Assembly: GCA_902560075.1 (NCBI GenBank)
Contig: CACEKE010000007.1
Location: forward strand, 1 to 64,000
Source of the DNA: an uncultured Pelagibacteraceae bacterium
GTDB lineage: Bacteria; Pseudomonadota; Alphaproteobacteria; Pelagibacterales; Pelagibacteraceae
Direction: 5' to 3'
DNA length: 64,000 nucleotides
Shown here: positions 40,098-49,338 of the stretch, one piece after another
Layout of the letters: every line of letters begins with the position of its first letter
Numbering within the stretch: the first letter of the stretch is position 1
Made by a program: the position numbers and the translations under genes
Notes under the pieces: model-generated
Told to the model about the DNA's origin: nothing
The model's input: the letters and a program-made list of their open reading frames with translations, nothing else
Database searches by the model: none

Positions 40098-41099
40098 ATG
40101 TCTGAAAAATTCAAAGCTATAGTTATAGATAATCAAAATGATAATTTTTCAAGAAAAGTAGATGAACTTGATAAAAGTTTTTTAGGCAATGAAGATGTCC
40201 TTGTAAAAGTTGAATATTCAGATCTAAATTTTAAAGATGCAATGATTTTAAAAAATGGGGGCAAGCTTGTTAAAGAGTATCCTAGAATACCTGGTATTGA
40301 TTTTTCTGGAATCGTTGTTGAGTCAAAAAATGAGGAATTTAAAGAAGGAGATAAAGTTATCTTAACCGGATGTAGAGTGGGAGAGCTATTTCATGGAGGT
40401 TATTCACAGTTTGCAAGAGTAAAAAAGGATTTTTTAATAAAATGTCCCAACGGTTTAAGTACCAAGCAGGCAATGGTGCTTGGTACAGCAGGGTTGACAG
40501 CTTTGTTGTGCGCCTTTTCAGTAAAAGCTAGAGAAGAACTTCTTTTACAAAGTAAAGTTAATGACGTGCTTGTAACCGGGTCAACAGGTGGAGTTGGTAT
40601 GGTAGCAGTAATGGTTTTATCAAAAATGGGCATCAATGTAACAGCATTAACTGGGAAACCCGAGAAAGAAAATTATTTAAAAGAATTAGGCGCAAAAAAC
40701 GTTATAAATCGTAAAGAATTTGAAGGCGAACCCAAATTGTTAGACAAAGGAACATGGGATGGAGTAGTTGATACAGTTGGGGGAAATATTTTATCAAATG
40801 CTATATCTCAAACAAAACCAAAAGGTATTGTTGCCCTATGTGGAAATGCTAGTAGCAATAAACTTAATACAAATGTTTTACCCTTTATATTAAGAGCAGT
40901 TAAACTTTGGGGTGTAGATTCTGTGAATATCAGCAAAAAAAGAAAAGAATTTGTATGGGGTGAATTTCCAAGTTTAATTAATTTTGAAATTTTAGAAAAG
41001 TCTATAAAAGAGATTGGTCTTAATGAACTTCTTGATACATTTCCAAGCATGCTAGAAGGTAAGCTATCAAGCAAAATATTAGTAAATGTAAACAAATAA
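40098..41099 (+). CDS. acuI: YhdH/AcuI-like quinone oxidoreductase; candidate acrylyl-CoA reductase
   Basis: YSDLNFKDAMIL, RIPGIDFSGIVVES, VTGSTGGVGMVAVMVL. Confidence 0.8.
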   Translation: MSEKFKAIVIDNQNDNFSRKVDELDKSFLGNEDVLVKVEYSDLNFKDAMILKNGGKLVKEYPRIPGIDFSGIVVESKNEEFKEGDKVILTGCRVGELFHGGYSQFARVKKDFLIKCPNGLSTKQAMVLGTAGLTALLCAFSVKAREELLLQSKVNDVLVTGSTGGVGMVAVMVLSKMGINVTALTGKPEKENYLKELGAKNVINRKEFEGEPKLLDKGTWDGVVDTVGGNILSNAISQTKPKGIVALCGNASSNKLNTNVLPFILRAVKLWGVDSVNISKKRKEFVWGEFPSLINFEILEKSIKEIGLNELLDTFPSMLEGKLSSKILVNVNK

Positions 41100-41989
41100 T
41101 GGATTGGGATAAATTAAAAATTTTTCATGCAGTCGCTGAGGCCGGAAGCTTTACTAGCGCAACGGTAATCTTAAATCTTAGCCAATCTGCGATTAGCCGT
41201 CAAATTCAATCTTTAGAGGAAGATTTAAAAGTAAAGCTTTTTGAAAGACATGCAAGAGGATTAACCCTTACAGAAAATGGTGAATATGTCTACAAAACTG
41301 CACACGAGGTGATTAGTAAACTCAAAGAAGTTGAAACGACATTAAGCGATAAAAAAGATAAACCAAGTGGTAAAATAGTAGTGACTACAGTCATGAGCTT
41401 TGGAACGACGTGGTTAACACCAAGAATACAAGAATTTATGGATTTAAATCCAGAAATTGAGGTTGAGTTAGTCTTTGACAATAAAGAGTTAGATTTAAGT
41501 ACTAGACAGGCTGATATTGGGATTTTTATGAGAAGACCAAAACAACTAAACTATATACAAAAAAAACTTATTGATCTTAACTATCATATCTATGGATCTC
41601 CAAAATATCTTGAAAAACACGGATATCCAAAAACTATAAATGATTTAAATAAGCATAAATTTATATCTTTTGGAAAAGGAGCACCTTCTCCAGTATATAA
41701 CCCTGATTGGGCTTTAAAACTTGGAATGAAAGATAATAAAAAAAGAAAAACATGCATGAGAGTTAATAGCGTTTATGGATTATTATTAGCGGTACAAAGC
41801 GGAGTAGGGCTAGCAGCTCTCCCAGATTACATTACTGTAAAACAACCTAACATTGTAAAGGTGCTACCAAACGTTGAGGGACCTATTACCGAAGCACATT
41901 TTGTGTACCCTGCATCTTTAAAAAATGTTGCAAGGATCACATCCTTTAGAAATTTCTTATTCAGTAAAATTCAAGAGTGGGAATTTTAG
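41099..41989 (+). CDS. LysR family transcriptional regulator
   Basis: MDWDKLKIFHAVAEAGSFTSATVILNLSQSAISRQIQSLE. Confidence 0.95.
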   Translation: MDWDKLKIFHAVAEAGSFTSATVILNLSQSAISRQIQSLEEDLKVKLFERHARGLTLTENGEYVYKTAHEVISKLKEVETTLSDKKDKPSGKIVVTTVMSFGTTWLTPRIQEFMDLNPEIEVELVFDNKELDLSTRQADIGIFMRRPKQLNYIQKKLIDLNYHIYGSPKYLEKHGYPKTINDLNKHKFISFGKGAPSPVYNPDWALKLGMKDNKKRKTCMRVNSVYGLLLAVQSGVGLAALPDYITVKQPNIVKVLPNVEGPITEAHFVYPASLKNVARITSFRNFLFSKIQEWEF

Positions 41990-42031
41990 TCAAAAAAACC
42001 ATTTAATAGTGATCTTCTTGCTGCTACAATA

Positions 42032-42046
42032 TGATAATAATTATCA
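42032..42046. promoter_or_regulatory. Fur-box-like operator
   Basis: TGATAATAATTATCA, perfect 7-1-7 inverted repeat, upstream of the Fe(III) ABC operon. Confidence 0.75.
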
Positions 42047-42119
42047 TTTGCATTGAGAATAATAATCAATTACAAGGGCCTCAACTAAAGATTCATTTAA
42101 TAAAAAAAGGAGAGAATAA

Positions 42120-43148
42120 ATGAGATTATTAAGTTTAATATCAATTATATTTTCATTATTGCTAGGTCCAGCACTTGCTGATGGTCACGGTGTTGTCAAT
42201 GTTTATAGTGCAAGGCACTATGATAGTGATGTTCAACTGTATGAAAAGTTTACCGCAAAAACTGGAATAAAAGTAAATGTTGTTTCTGGGAAATCAGGAG
42301 CATTGGAAAAAAGGATAATCGAGGAAGGTGGAGGAACTGCAGATCTTTATATTACCGCTGATGCAGGAAGATGTGGAGCTTTCAAAGCCAAAGGAATGTT
42401 ACAAGCTGGATTATCTTCTGATGTTATTAAATCAGCAGTTCCAAAAAACTTTAGAACATCAAGTTGGGTAGGAATAGCTAAAAGAGCTAGAATAGTTTAT
42501 TTTGCACCTGAGAGAGTAACTGGAGCTGAATTAGCAGGTTTAACTTATGAAAGTTTAGCTGATCCAAAATGGAAAGGTAGATTAGTAATCAGAAAATCAA
42601 ATAACATCTATAACCAATCATTAGTTGCTTCATTAATTAAAAATAATGGAAAAAAAGCAACGACAGCATGGGCAGAAGGTGTTGTATCAAATATGGCAAG
42701 AACTCCAAAAGGTAATGACAGAGCACAAATTATGGCAGTTGCTGCAGGTGAGGCAGATATTGCAGTAGCAAATACATACTATTTAGCTTTAATGTTATCT
42801 GGCAAAAAAGGAGCAGAGCAACAAGAAGCAGCCAAAAAAGTTAAACCGTTTTTTCCTAATCAAGATGGGAGAGGAACACACATGAACATCAGTTGTGCAG
42901 GTTTAGTTAAAGGTGCTCCAAATAAATCAGAAGCAATTGCATTAGTGGAATTCTTACTTAGCAAAGAAGCTCAAGAGCATATTGTAAATAACACTTTTGA
43001 GTACCCAATGATTGCAGGTGTTTCACCACATGAATTAGTTGTGAATATGGGTCTTGATTTTAAACAAGATCTAACAACTAAAGTTGTTAATTATGGAAAA
43101 AATCAAGCAGCAGCTGTTGCAGCAATGACTGGAGCTGGTTGGAAATAA
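42120..43148 (+). CDS. fbpA: Fe(III) ABC transporter substrate-binding protein
   Basis: Signal peptide; GVVNVYSARHYDSDVQLYEKFTAKTGIKVNVVSGKSGAL. Confidence 0.9.
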   Translation: MRLLSLISIIFSLLLGPALADGHGVVNVYSARHYDSDVQLYEKFTAKTGIKVNVVSGKSGALEKRIIEEGGGTADLYITADAGRCGAFKAKGMLQAGLSSDVIKSAVPKNFRTSSWVGIAKRARIVYFAPERVTGAELAGLTYESLADPKWKGRLVIRKSNNIYNQSLVASLIKNNGKKATTAWAEGVVSNMARTPKGNDRAQIMAVAAGEADIAVANTYYLALMLSGKKGAEQQEAAKKVKPFFPNQDGRGTHMNISCAGLVKGAPNKSEAIALVEFLLSKEAQEHIVNNTFEYPMIAGVSPHELVVNMGLDFKQDLTTKVVNYGKNQAAAVAAMTGAGWK

Positions 43149-43149
43149 T

Positions 43150-43323
43150 ATGACAACTAATAATAAAAAATTTATTCAAGAAGTTGATTTAAATAAATCT
43201 TCAAAGGCATGTCCTACATGTGCTTCTGAGTGTGAAAAAATCAATAATAGAATAAATGGGAGAGAATTATCTGATTTAGAGACTAAAGAAGTTCCGCAAA
43301 TTTTTAAAGTCTTTAATATATAA
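43150..43323 (+). CDS. 57-aa protein with CPTCxxxC motif (not in ORF track)
   Basis: ATG 1 nt after the fbpA stop: MTTNNKKFIQEVDLNKSSKACPTCASECEKINNRINGRELSDLETKEVPQIFKVFNI*. Confidence 0.6.
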   Translation: MTTNNKKFIQEVDLNKSSKACPTCASECEKINNRINGRELSDLETKEVPQIFKVFNI

Positions 43324-43328
43324 TTCAT

Positions 43329-43376
43329 CTTTTTGGTGTCCATGACAGGGTCTCCTTTGTTGTGGACACATCAAAG
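43329..43376 (+). other. Inter-cistronic RNA hairpin in the iron-uptake operon
   Basis: GTGTCCA (43336-43342) / TGGACAC (43363-43369), extendable beyond a 2-nt bulge; no strong U-run follows. Confidence 0.55.
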
Positions 43377-43399
43377 TTTTCATGGTTTAAAAATAAATA

Positions 43400-45022
43400 A
43401 TGAAAACCTTTAATATTTGGTACATCAGCAGTTTTTTAATTTCACTTTTTGTAATTATTCCAGTCGTAACAGTTTTTTTAAGTTACTTTGAAAATACCAG
43501 TGATTACTCTGAACTTTTAAAAAATACGTTTTTATTTGAATACATATCCAACTCATTAATTTTGCTTTTAGGCGTATTGATAATGACTTTAATAATAGGT
43601 GTTACAACAGCCTACCTAGTATCATTTTATAGTTTCCCTTTTTCAAATTTTTTTAAATGGGCATTGATATTAGGCTTTGCTGTACCACCATATATCTATG
43701 CTTATTCTCTAACTGCTTTTTTCGAAAATTATGGAACAGCTTACTCTATATTAAAATCTTTATTTGGTGACGGTAATTATAACAAACATATACCTAAATT
43801 TGACGGAATATTAGGTGCAATTTTATCAATTTCATTTTCGATTTACGCATATGTTTATATTTTAACTAGAGCTTCTTTTTATTATCAATCGAACAATCTG
43901 ATAGAACTTGGAAAAAATTTAGGTTTTTCCAAATTAAAATCATTGTTTAAAATTATAATTCCATCTGCAAGACCTGCAATAGTTGCCGGACTGTCATTAG
44001 TGGCCATGGAAACTTTGTCAGACTTTGGTGCTGTTGACTTTTTTAGTATAAACACTCTGACCACAGCAATTTATAATTCTTGGTTATCATTTGATGATTT
44101 GGCATTTTCAAATCAGTTATCATTTTATTTGTTAATTTTTATATTTGGATTATTTAGTATTGAAAAATTCTCAAGACGTAGTGCAAAGTACCACTCTCCA
44201 TTACAGGGTGGTTTTAAAACAAGAAAAAAAATTGAATTATATGGATTAAATTCTTTTTTTGCATTTTTGTTATGTTTTATTATTTTCTTTTTAAGTTTTA
44301 TATTTCCTATTTCTCAAATGTTATATTGGACTATTATTTATCCTAAAAATTTTTTTGATTTAAACATTTACGATCTAATATTAAATACACTTTTGCTCGT
44401 TTCTTTATCTTCAATCATTTTAATTATTTTTTCATTTATTTCTAACTATGGAAACAGGGTGAGCAAAAGTAAAATCTTAAATTTTTTAACAACCATATCT
44501 ATATCGGGATATGCTTTACCTGGCATCATATTGGCAGTTGCATACATTACATTTGTTGCTTGGTTCGATAATACAATAATAAATTTCTTTGAAATCCAAT
44601 CTATAAAAAAAATTTTTATTGGATCTATTTTAGGTTTAGTATTAGCTTACTTTGTTAGGTTTTATTCTTTATCCTGCAATGGTATTAAATCTAGTTATGA
44701 AAAAATTAATAAAACATTGGATGAAACTGCATATCTAGCAGGTTACTCAAAATTAAAAACTTTTTTAAATATACATATTCCATATTTAAAAAGTTCAATT
44801 TTTTTTGTGATTATTTTAATTTCTTTAGAAATAATAAGAGAATTACCTATCACTTTAATTTTAAGACCATTTAATTTTGAAACATTTGCTACAACAGCAT
44901 ATATATACGCGTCCCAGGATCTACTTGAAGCAGCAGCTGTTCCTTCTTTGTTTTTGGTATTAATCGCTTCTCTATTTATTTTTTTAATTTCAAGATATAT
45001 TCTTAAAGAGGAAAATGAATAA
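43400..45022 (+). CDS. fbpB: Fe(III) ABC transporter permease
   Basis: Two permease domains, 'IIIPSARPAIVAGLSLVAMETLSDFGAVDFF'. Confidence 0.9.
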   Translation: MKTFNIWYISSFLISLFVIIPVVTVFLSYFENTSDYSELLKNTFLFEYISNSLILLLGVLIMTLIIGVTTAYLVSFYSFPFSNFFKWALILGFAVPPYIYAYSLTAFFENYGTAYSILKSLFGDGNYNKHIPKFDGILGAILSISFSIYAYVYILTRASFYYQSNNLIELGKNLGFSKLKSLFKIIIPSARPAIVAGLSLVAMETLSDFGAVDFFSINTLTTAIYNSWLSFDDLAFSNQLSFYLLIFIFGLFSIEKFSRRSAKYHSPLQGGFKTRKKIELYGLNSFFAFLLCFIIFFLSFIFPISQMLYWTIIYPKNFFDLNIYDLILNTLLLVSLSSIILIIFSFISNYGNRVSKSKILNFLTTISISGYALPGIILAVAYITFVAWFDNTIINFFEIQSIKKIFIGSILGLVLAYFVRFYSLSCNGIKSSYEKINKTLDETAYLAGYSKLKTFLNIHIPYLKSSIFFVIILISLEIIRELPITLILRPFNFETFATTAYIYASQDLLEAAAVPSLFLVLIASLFIFLISRYILKEENE

Positions 45023-46076
45023 AAATTTTTTTGAAATTAAAAATGTAGATTTTCAAGTAGGAGGTAAAACAAAAGTTAAAAATCTTTCTTTACATATTGA
45101 AAAAAAAGGAGAAATAATTTGTTTATTAGGCCCTTCTGGCATTGGAAAAACCACAATATTGAGATCTATTGCTGGATTAGAGAAAATAAGCAATGGGTCA
45201 ATCTCTTTAAAATCTAAAGTACTCTCCTCTAAAAATGATTATGTAGAGCCTGAAAATCGAAATATAGCTCTTTCTTTTCAAGAAAACGCTTTGTTTCCTC
45301 ATTATACAATAAAAAAGAACATATATTTTGGCGCAGATAGAAATAAAGGAAATGGAGTAAGGAAAATTGATCCCAGAAAAATTATTAAAATTTTAAATAT
45401 TGAAAAAATATTAAATAAATATCCACATCAGATAAGTGCTGGAGAAGCTCAAAGAGTCTCACTTACGAGGGCACTCATATCTAACCCTGATTTACTTTTG
45501 TTGGATGAGCCTTTGTCTAATATAGATGAAAATTTCAAAGAAGAAATTCAGGTTAAATTAAAGCAAATTTTAAAAGACCATAAAATTACAACTATTATAG
45601 TTACGCATGACTCTTACGAGGCCTTTTATTTAGGCGATAAATGTGGAATTATATTAGAAAAAAAACTTAAACAATTCGATGAACCTTATAATGTTTATCA
45701 TTATCCAAGCTCTATAAATGTTGTTAATTTTTTAAATAGAGGAGTGTTAGTCCCCGCAAAAGTGACCGGTCAATATACTCTCCAAAACGATGATCTTGGC
45801 TTAATAAAGGGAAATTTTGTTAACGAACATAAAGTAGGTACAAAAGTAAAGCTTCTTTTACAACCTGAAGACTTAGAGCACGATGATAAAAGTAATTTAC
45901 AATTAGATGTGGTAGATAAAAAGTTTAAAGGTACAAACTTTATTTATACTTTAAAGACAAAAAGTAATAAAAATATCTCGGTTTTTGTCCATTCTCACCA
46001 CGTCCATCAGCACCAAATAAATGACAAGTTTGGAATTAAAAATCCTATACATATAAAACATTTAGTTTGTTTTTAA
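45015..46076 (+). CDS. fbpC: Fe(III) ABC transporter ATPase
   Basis: LLGPSGIGKTTILRSIAGLE, ISAGEAQRVSLTRALISNPDLLLLDEPLSNID. Confidence 0.9.
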   Translation: MNKNFFEIKNVDFQVGGKTKVKNLSLHIEKKGEIICLLGPSGIGKTTILRSIAGLEKISNGSISLKSKVLSSKNDYVEPENRNIALSFQENALFPHYTIKKNIYFGADRNKGNGVRKIDPRKIIKILNIEKILNKYPHQISAGEAQRVSLTRALISNPDLLLLDEPLSNIDENFKEEIQVKLKQILKDHKITTIIVTHDSYEAFYLGDKCGIILEKKLKQFDEPYNVYHYPSSINVVNFLNRGVLVPAKVTGQYTLQNDDLGLIKGNFVNEHKVGTKVKLLLQPEDLEHDDKSNLQLDVVDKKFKGTNFIYTLKTKSNKNISVFVHSHHVHQHQINDKFGIKNPIHIKHLVCF

Positions 46077-46137
46077 ATATTGAAATTTTTAATATAAAAT
46101 TACTTATAATTTTTTATATTTTGGTTATAATAATTTA

Positions 46138-46198
46138 TGGGGTGTCGAAAGACTGAGATTAAACCCATGGAACCTGTCCGGTAATTCAGAAAGGGAAT
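46138..46198 (+). ncRNA. TPP riboswitch (THI element)
   Basis: GGGGTGTCGAAAGACTGAGATTAAACCCATGGAACCTGTCCGGTAATTCAGAAAGGGAA: conserved CTGAGA and ACCC..GAACCTG; ends at the start codon of a transporter. Confidence 0.85.
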
Positions 46199-47626
46199 AT
46201 GGAGAAACAAATTTATTTAAGTCAATCAATTACAATATCATTAGTTTTAGGTTTATCATTTTTATTTATAATTTTTGGAATTTATTATTCTAAGAAGCAT
46301 CAAGGAATTAATAATTATTTGTTGGCTAATAGATCAGTTGGAATTTTTTCTTTAACTGCAAGTTTAGTTTCTTCAGCACTTGGTACCTGGATATTGTTTG
46401 GCCCAGCTTCCGCAGCTACATGGGGTGGAGTAGGGGCAGTTATTGGATACTCACTTGGAACTGCGTTTCCGCTTTTTGCGTTAATTTTTTTATCCAAAAA
46501 GTTTAGAAAATTTTATCCAAATTGCAGAACACTAATTGAGGTTATTAGACTTAAGTATGGAAAAAATCTTTATAAATTAATTTTGTTATTATCTGTATTT
46601 TACATGACAATTTTTTTAATCGCAGAGGTTACAGCAGTTGCAATGTTATTAAATTATATTTCTGGTACCAAACTTTGGATTACTGCATTAATTATTATAT
46701 CAAGCTCCTTAATATATACACTTTATGGAGGACTAAGAGCTTCAATATTTACAGATAATATACAATTTATTATTTTACTGATTTTAATTATTTTAGCCTT
46801 TTCATATTTAATTTCATTTAATCAAGATCAATTTAGCTTTAATTATATAAATAAGAATAACCCATCGTTATTAAGTATAAACTACATTCCAAATTTCACA
46901 GCTGGTATAACTTTTTTTATAGCTGTAGCAGCTACAAATCTTTTTCATCAAGGTAATTGGCAGAGGGTTTATGCTGCACAAAATGACAAGGTTTTAAAAA
47001 ACAGTTTAATATTTTCATCTTTAATTATTATTCCTATTGTTTTCTTGATGGGTTACTCAGGGTTAGTTGCAATATCAACAAATAGCAATGTTGTTCCTGA
47101 TTTGGCATTTTTTGAATTGTTATTAAAAGATCAATTTTTTACTATTTCTATAATTGTAATATTTTTATCTATATCCTTAACTGTGAGTAGTATTGATACA
47201 ATTATAAATGCAATTTCAAGTTTAATAATTGTTGACGGTGTAAAAATTATAAAATTTAATAACAGTTTATTAATTTCAAAACAAATAATTATAATTATAT
47301 GTTTATTTGCATTTTTAGTTGCATCTCAAGGTATAAGTATATTGTACTTATTTTTAATTGCTGACTTATTATGCTGTGCGGGTGTAATGACGGTTTTTTA
47401 TGGTTTCTATAACAGAAATTTTTCTGAAAAAAGTGCTTATTTATCTATAATATTTGGCTTAACAATTGGATTATTACTATTTCCTAGTCAAGATTTTTCA
47501 AAATCAATACTAGTTGGATTTTTAATCCCATCTAGTTACTTTCCTGAATTTATATCGAATTCTTTATTATTTCTGTCATTTTTAACCGCAACATTTGCCC
47601 CTGTAATAACTTGGAAAACAAAGTAA
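46199..47626 (+). CDS. thiV: Sodium:solute symporter, ThiV-like thiamine-precursor transporter
   Basis: SSS-family sequence (LLANRSVGIFSLTASLVSSALGTWILFGPASA) directly downstream of a TPP riboswitch. Confidence 0.8.
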   Translation: MEKQIYLSQSITISLVLGLSFLFIIFGIYYSKKHQGINNYLLANRSVGIFSLTASLVSSALGTWILFGPASAATWGGVGAVIGYSLGTAFPLFALIFLSKKFRKFYPNCRTLIEVIRLKYGKNLYKLILLLSVFYMTIFLIAEVTAVAMLLNYISGTKLWITALIIISSSLIYTLYGGLRASIFTDNIQFIILLILIILAFSYLISFNQDQFSFNYINKNNPSLLSINYIPNFTAGITFFIAVAATNLFHQGNWQRVYAAQNDKVLKNSLIFSSLIIIPIVFLMGYSGLVAISTNSNVVPDLAFFELLLKDQFFTISIIVIFLSISLTVSSIDTIINAISSLIIVDGVKIIKFNNSLLISKQIIIIICLFAFLVASQGISILYLFLIADLLCCAGVMTVFYGFYNRNFSEKSAYLSIIFGLTIGLLLFPSQDFSKSILVGFLIPSSYFPEFISNSLLFLSFLTATFAPVITWKTK

Positions 47627-47644
47627 AATGTTTATTATAAGTTT

Positions 47645-48766
47645 ATGTTTAGTTATATAATCCCATTTTTAGTTTTATTATCAATCATAGTCTTTATTCA
47701 TGAATATGGACACTACTACTTTGCAAAAAGATATGGTGTTGGAGTTACAGCTTTTTCAATAGGTTTTGGAAAAGAATTATTTGGATGGACTGATAAATCT
47801 GGAACAAGATGGAAGTTCTCTTTAATACCTCTAGGTGGGTATGTAAAATTCTTTGGTGATCATAATATCTTTAGTGATTACAATCGCGAGGAATTAAGAA
47901 AAAAATATAGCGTGGAGGATCAAAAAAAATTATTCGCATTTAAACCCTTATATCAAAGAAATTTAATTTTATTCGGTGGTCCATTAGCAAATTTTATTTT
48001 GGCTTTTATAATATTTGTTTGTATATTTATGTTTGTGGGAAAAGATTTTACAACGCCCTCAATTGCTGAAGTTCAAAAGGATAGCCCAGCTGAAATCTAC
48101 GGACTAAAAAAAAATGATATAATAGTCGAAATAAATGATGAAAAAGTAAACAGTATATTAGATGTTTCTAAATTCATTATGCTTTCAAATACTGAATTTA
48201 TTAAATTTACAGTTCTAAGAAACGATATTGAATTTAAAACAAAAGTAAAACCAAATGAAATAGACACTAAGGATGAATTTGGAAATCCAATCAAAAAAAG
48301 AATAGTTGGAATTCAATTAACACCTTACAATGACAATATTGATCATGTTAAACTTGGACCGGCTAAGGCAACATATTTTGCTATAAAAGAAATTTATTTT
48401 ATCAGTGTAAAATCTTTACAATATATGTGGGGGTTAATTCAAAAAATTTGGGGCAAGGGATATGGAGATATTAATCAATTAGGCGGACCAATTAAAATTG
48501 CACAAATCTCTGGCAAAGTTGCTGAATTTGGTTTTTTACCTTTCATAATGACTATGGCTTACATTTCTATAAGTCTTGGTTTGGTTAATTTATTTCCAAT
48601 TCCCTTATTGGATGGAGGACATATAACTCTTAATACAATTGAAGCAATTAGGGGAAAGGAGTATAATAGAAAAACTATTGAAATCTCTTTTCGAATCGGA
48701 ATAGCAATCCTCGGTACTTTAATACTTTTCACAACAATTAACGATTTAAAGGGTCTATTTAGTTAA
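47645..48766 (+). CDS. rseP: RseP-family site-2 zinc metalloprotease
   Basis: VFIHEYGHYYFAKRYGV (HExxH), PDZ region, NLFPIPLLDGGHI. Confidence 0.9.
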   Translation: MFSYIIPFLVLLSIIVFIHEYGHYYFAKRYGVGVTAFSIGFGKELFGWTDKSGTRWKFSLIPLGGYVKFFGDHNIFSDYNREELRKKYSVEDQKKLFAFKPLYQRNLILFGGPLANFILAFIIFVCIFMFVGKDFTTPSIAEVQKDSPAEIYGLKKNDIIVEINDEKVNSILDVSKFIMLSNTEFIKFTVLRNDIEFKTKVKPNEIDTKDEFGNPIKKRIVGIQLTPYNDNIDHVKLGPAKATYFAIKEIYFISVKSLQYMWGLIQKIWGKGYGDINQLGGPIKIAQISGKVAEFGFLPFIMTMAYISISLGLVNLFPIPLLDGGHITLNTIEAIRGKEYNRKTIEISFRIGIAILGTLILFTTINDLKGLFS

Positions 48767-48789
48767 CCCTTGAAAATTAAGGTTTTTTT
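48765..48789 (+). terminator. Weak intrinsic terminator after rseP
   Basis: AACCCTT-GAAAATT-AAGGTT with bulge, followed by T-run. Confidence 0.45.
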
Positions 48790-48926
48790 GAAACTTAAAA
48801 AAACCAATAAATTCAACACTTTTTAGCTACCATATATTGTGTAAATAATCTTATAAAACACTAAAAAAAAGCTTGAATTATCAAGGATTTTGTTAAGTAT
48901 GAATTAACGTTTAAACTGGAGCTAAA

Positions 48927-49202
48927 ATGAACAAAAAACAATTAGTGGCTAAATTGGCTGGTTCTTTAAACCAAAGTAAAGCTGATGCTGAGCGTACTTT
49001 TGACACTATTACCAATACTATACTGGATGCATTAAAAAATGACGATTCAGTGAAAATCGCTGGTTTTGGTACTTATAAAGTAGCAAAAAGAAAAGCACGA
49101 ATTGGTAGAAATCCTAGAACTGGGGAGCAAATTCAAATAGCTGCTTCTCAAAAGGTAAAGTTTTTACCTGCAAAAGCACTTAAGGAAATCTTCAATAGAT
49201 AA
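48927..49202 (+). CDS. hup: HU-family DNA-binding protein
   Basis: MNKKQLVAKLAGSLNQSKADAERTFDTI...GFGTYKVAKRKARIGRNPRTGEQIQIAAS. Confidence 0.95.
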   Translation: MNKKQLVAKLAGSLNQSKADAERTFDTITNTILDALKNDDSVKIAGFGTYKVAKRKARIGRNPRTGEQIQIAASQKVKFLPAKALKEIFNR

Positions 49203-49212
49203 CCACATTTTA

Positions 49213-49244
49213 CAACCCTAATCAAATCTATGATTAGGGTTGTA
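49213..49244 (+). terminator. 13-bp stem hairpin after hup, likely terminator or 3'-end protector
   Basis: ACAACCCTAATCA-AATCTA-TGATTAGGGTTGT perfect inverted repeat; no long U-run. Confidence 0.65.
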
Positions 49245-49315
49245 CTATATGCAAATACTGCATAGCTATTTTTCGCTAAAAACATTTTTTTTTAATTTTC
49301 ATTAAAACTATAAGC

Positions 49316-49335
49316 ACCTCTTTAACTTAGGAGGT
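49316..49335 (+). promoter_or_regulatory. Shine-Dalgarno-sequestering hairpin before amt
   Basis: ACCTC...GAGGT pairs over AGGAGG, 4 nt upstream of ATG 49339. Confidence 0.45.
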
Positions 49336-49338
49336 TAA

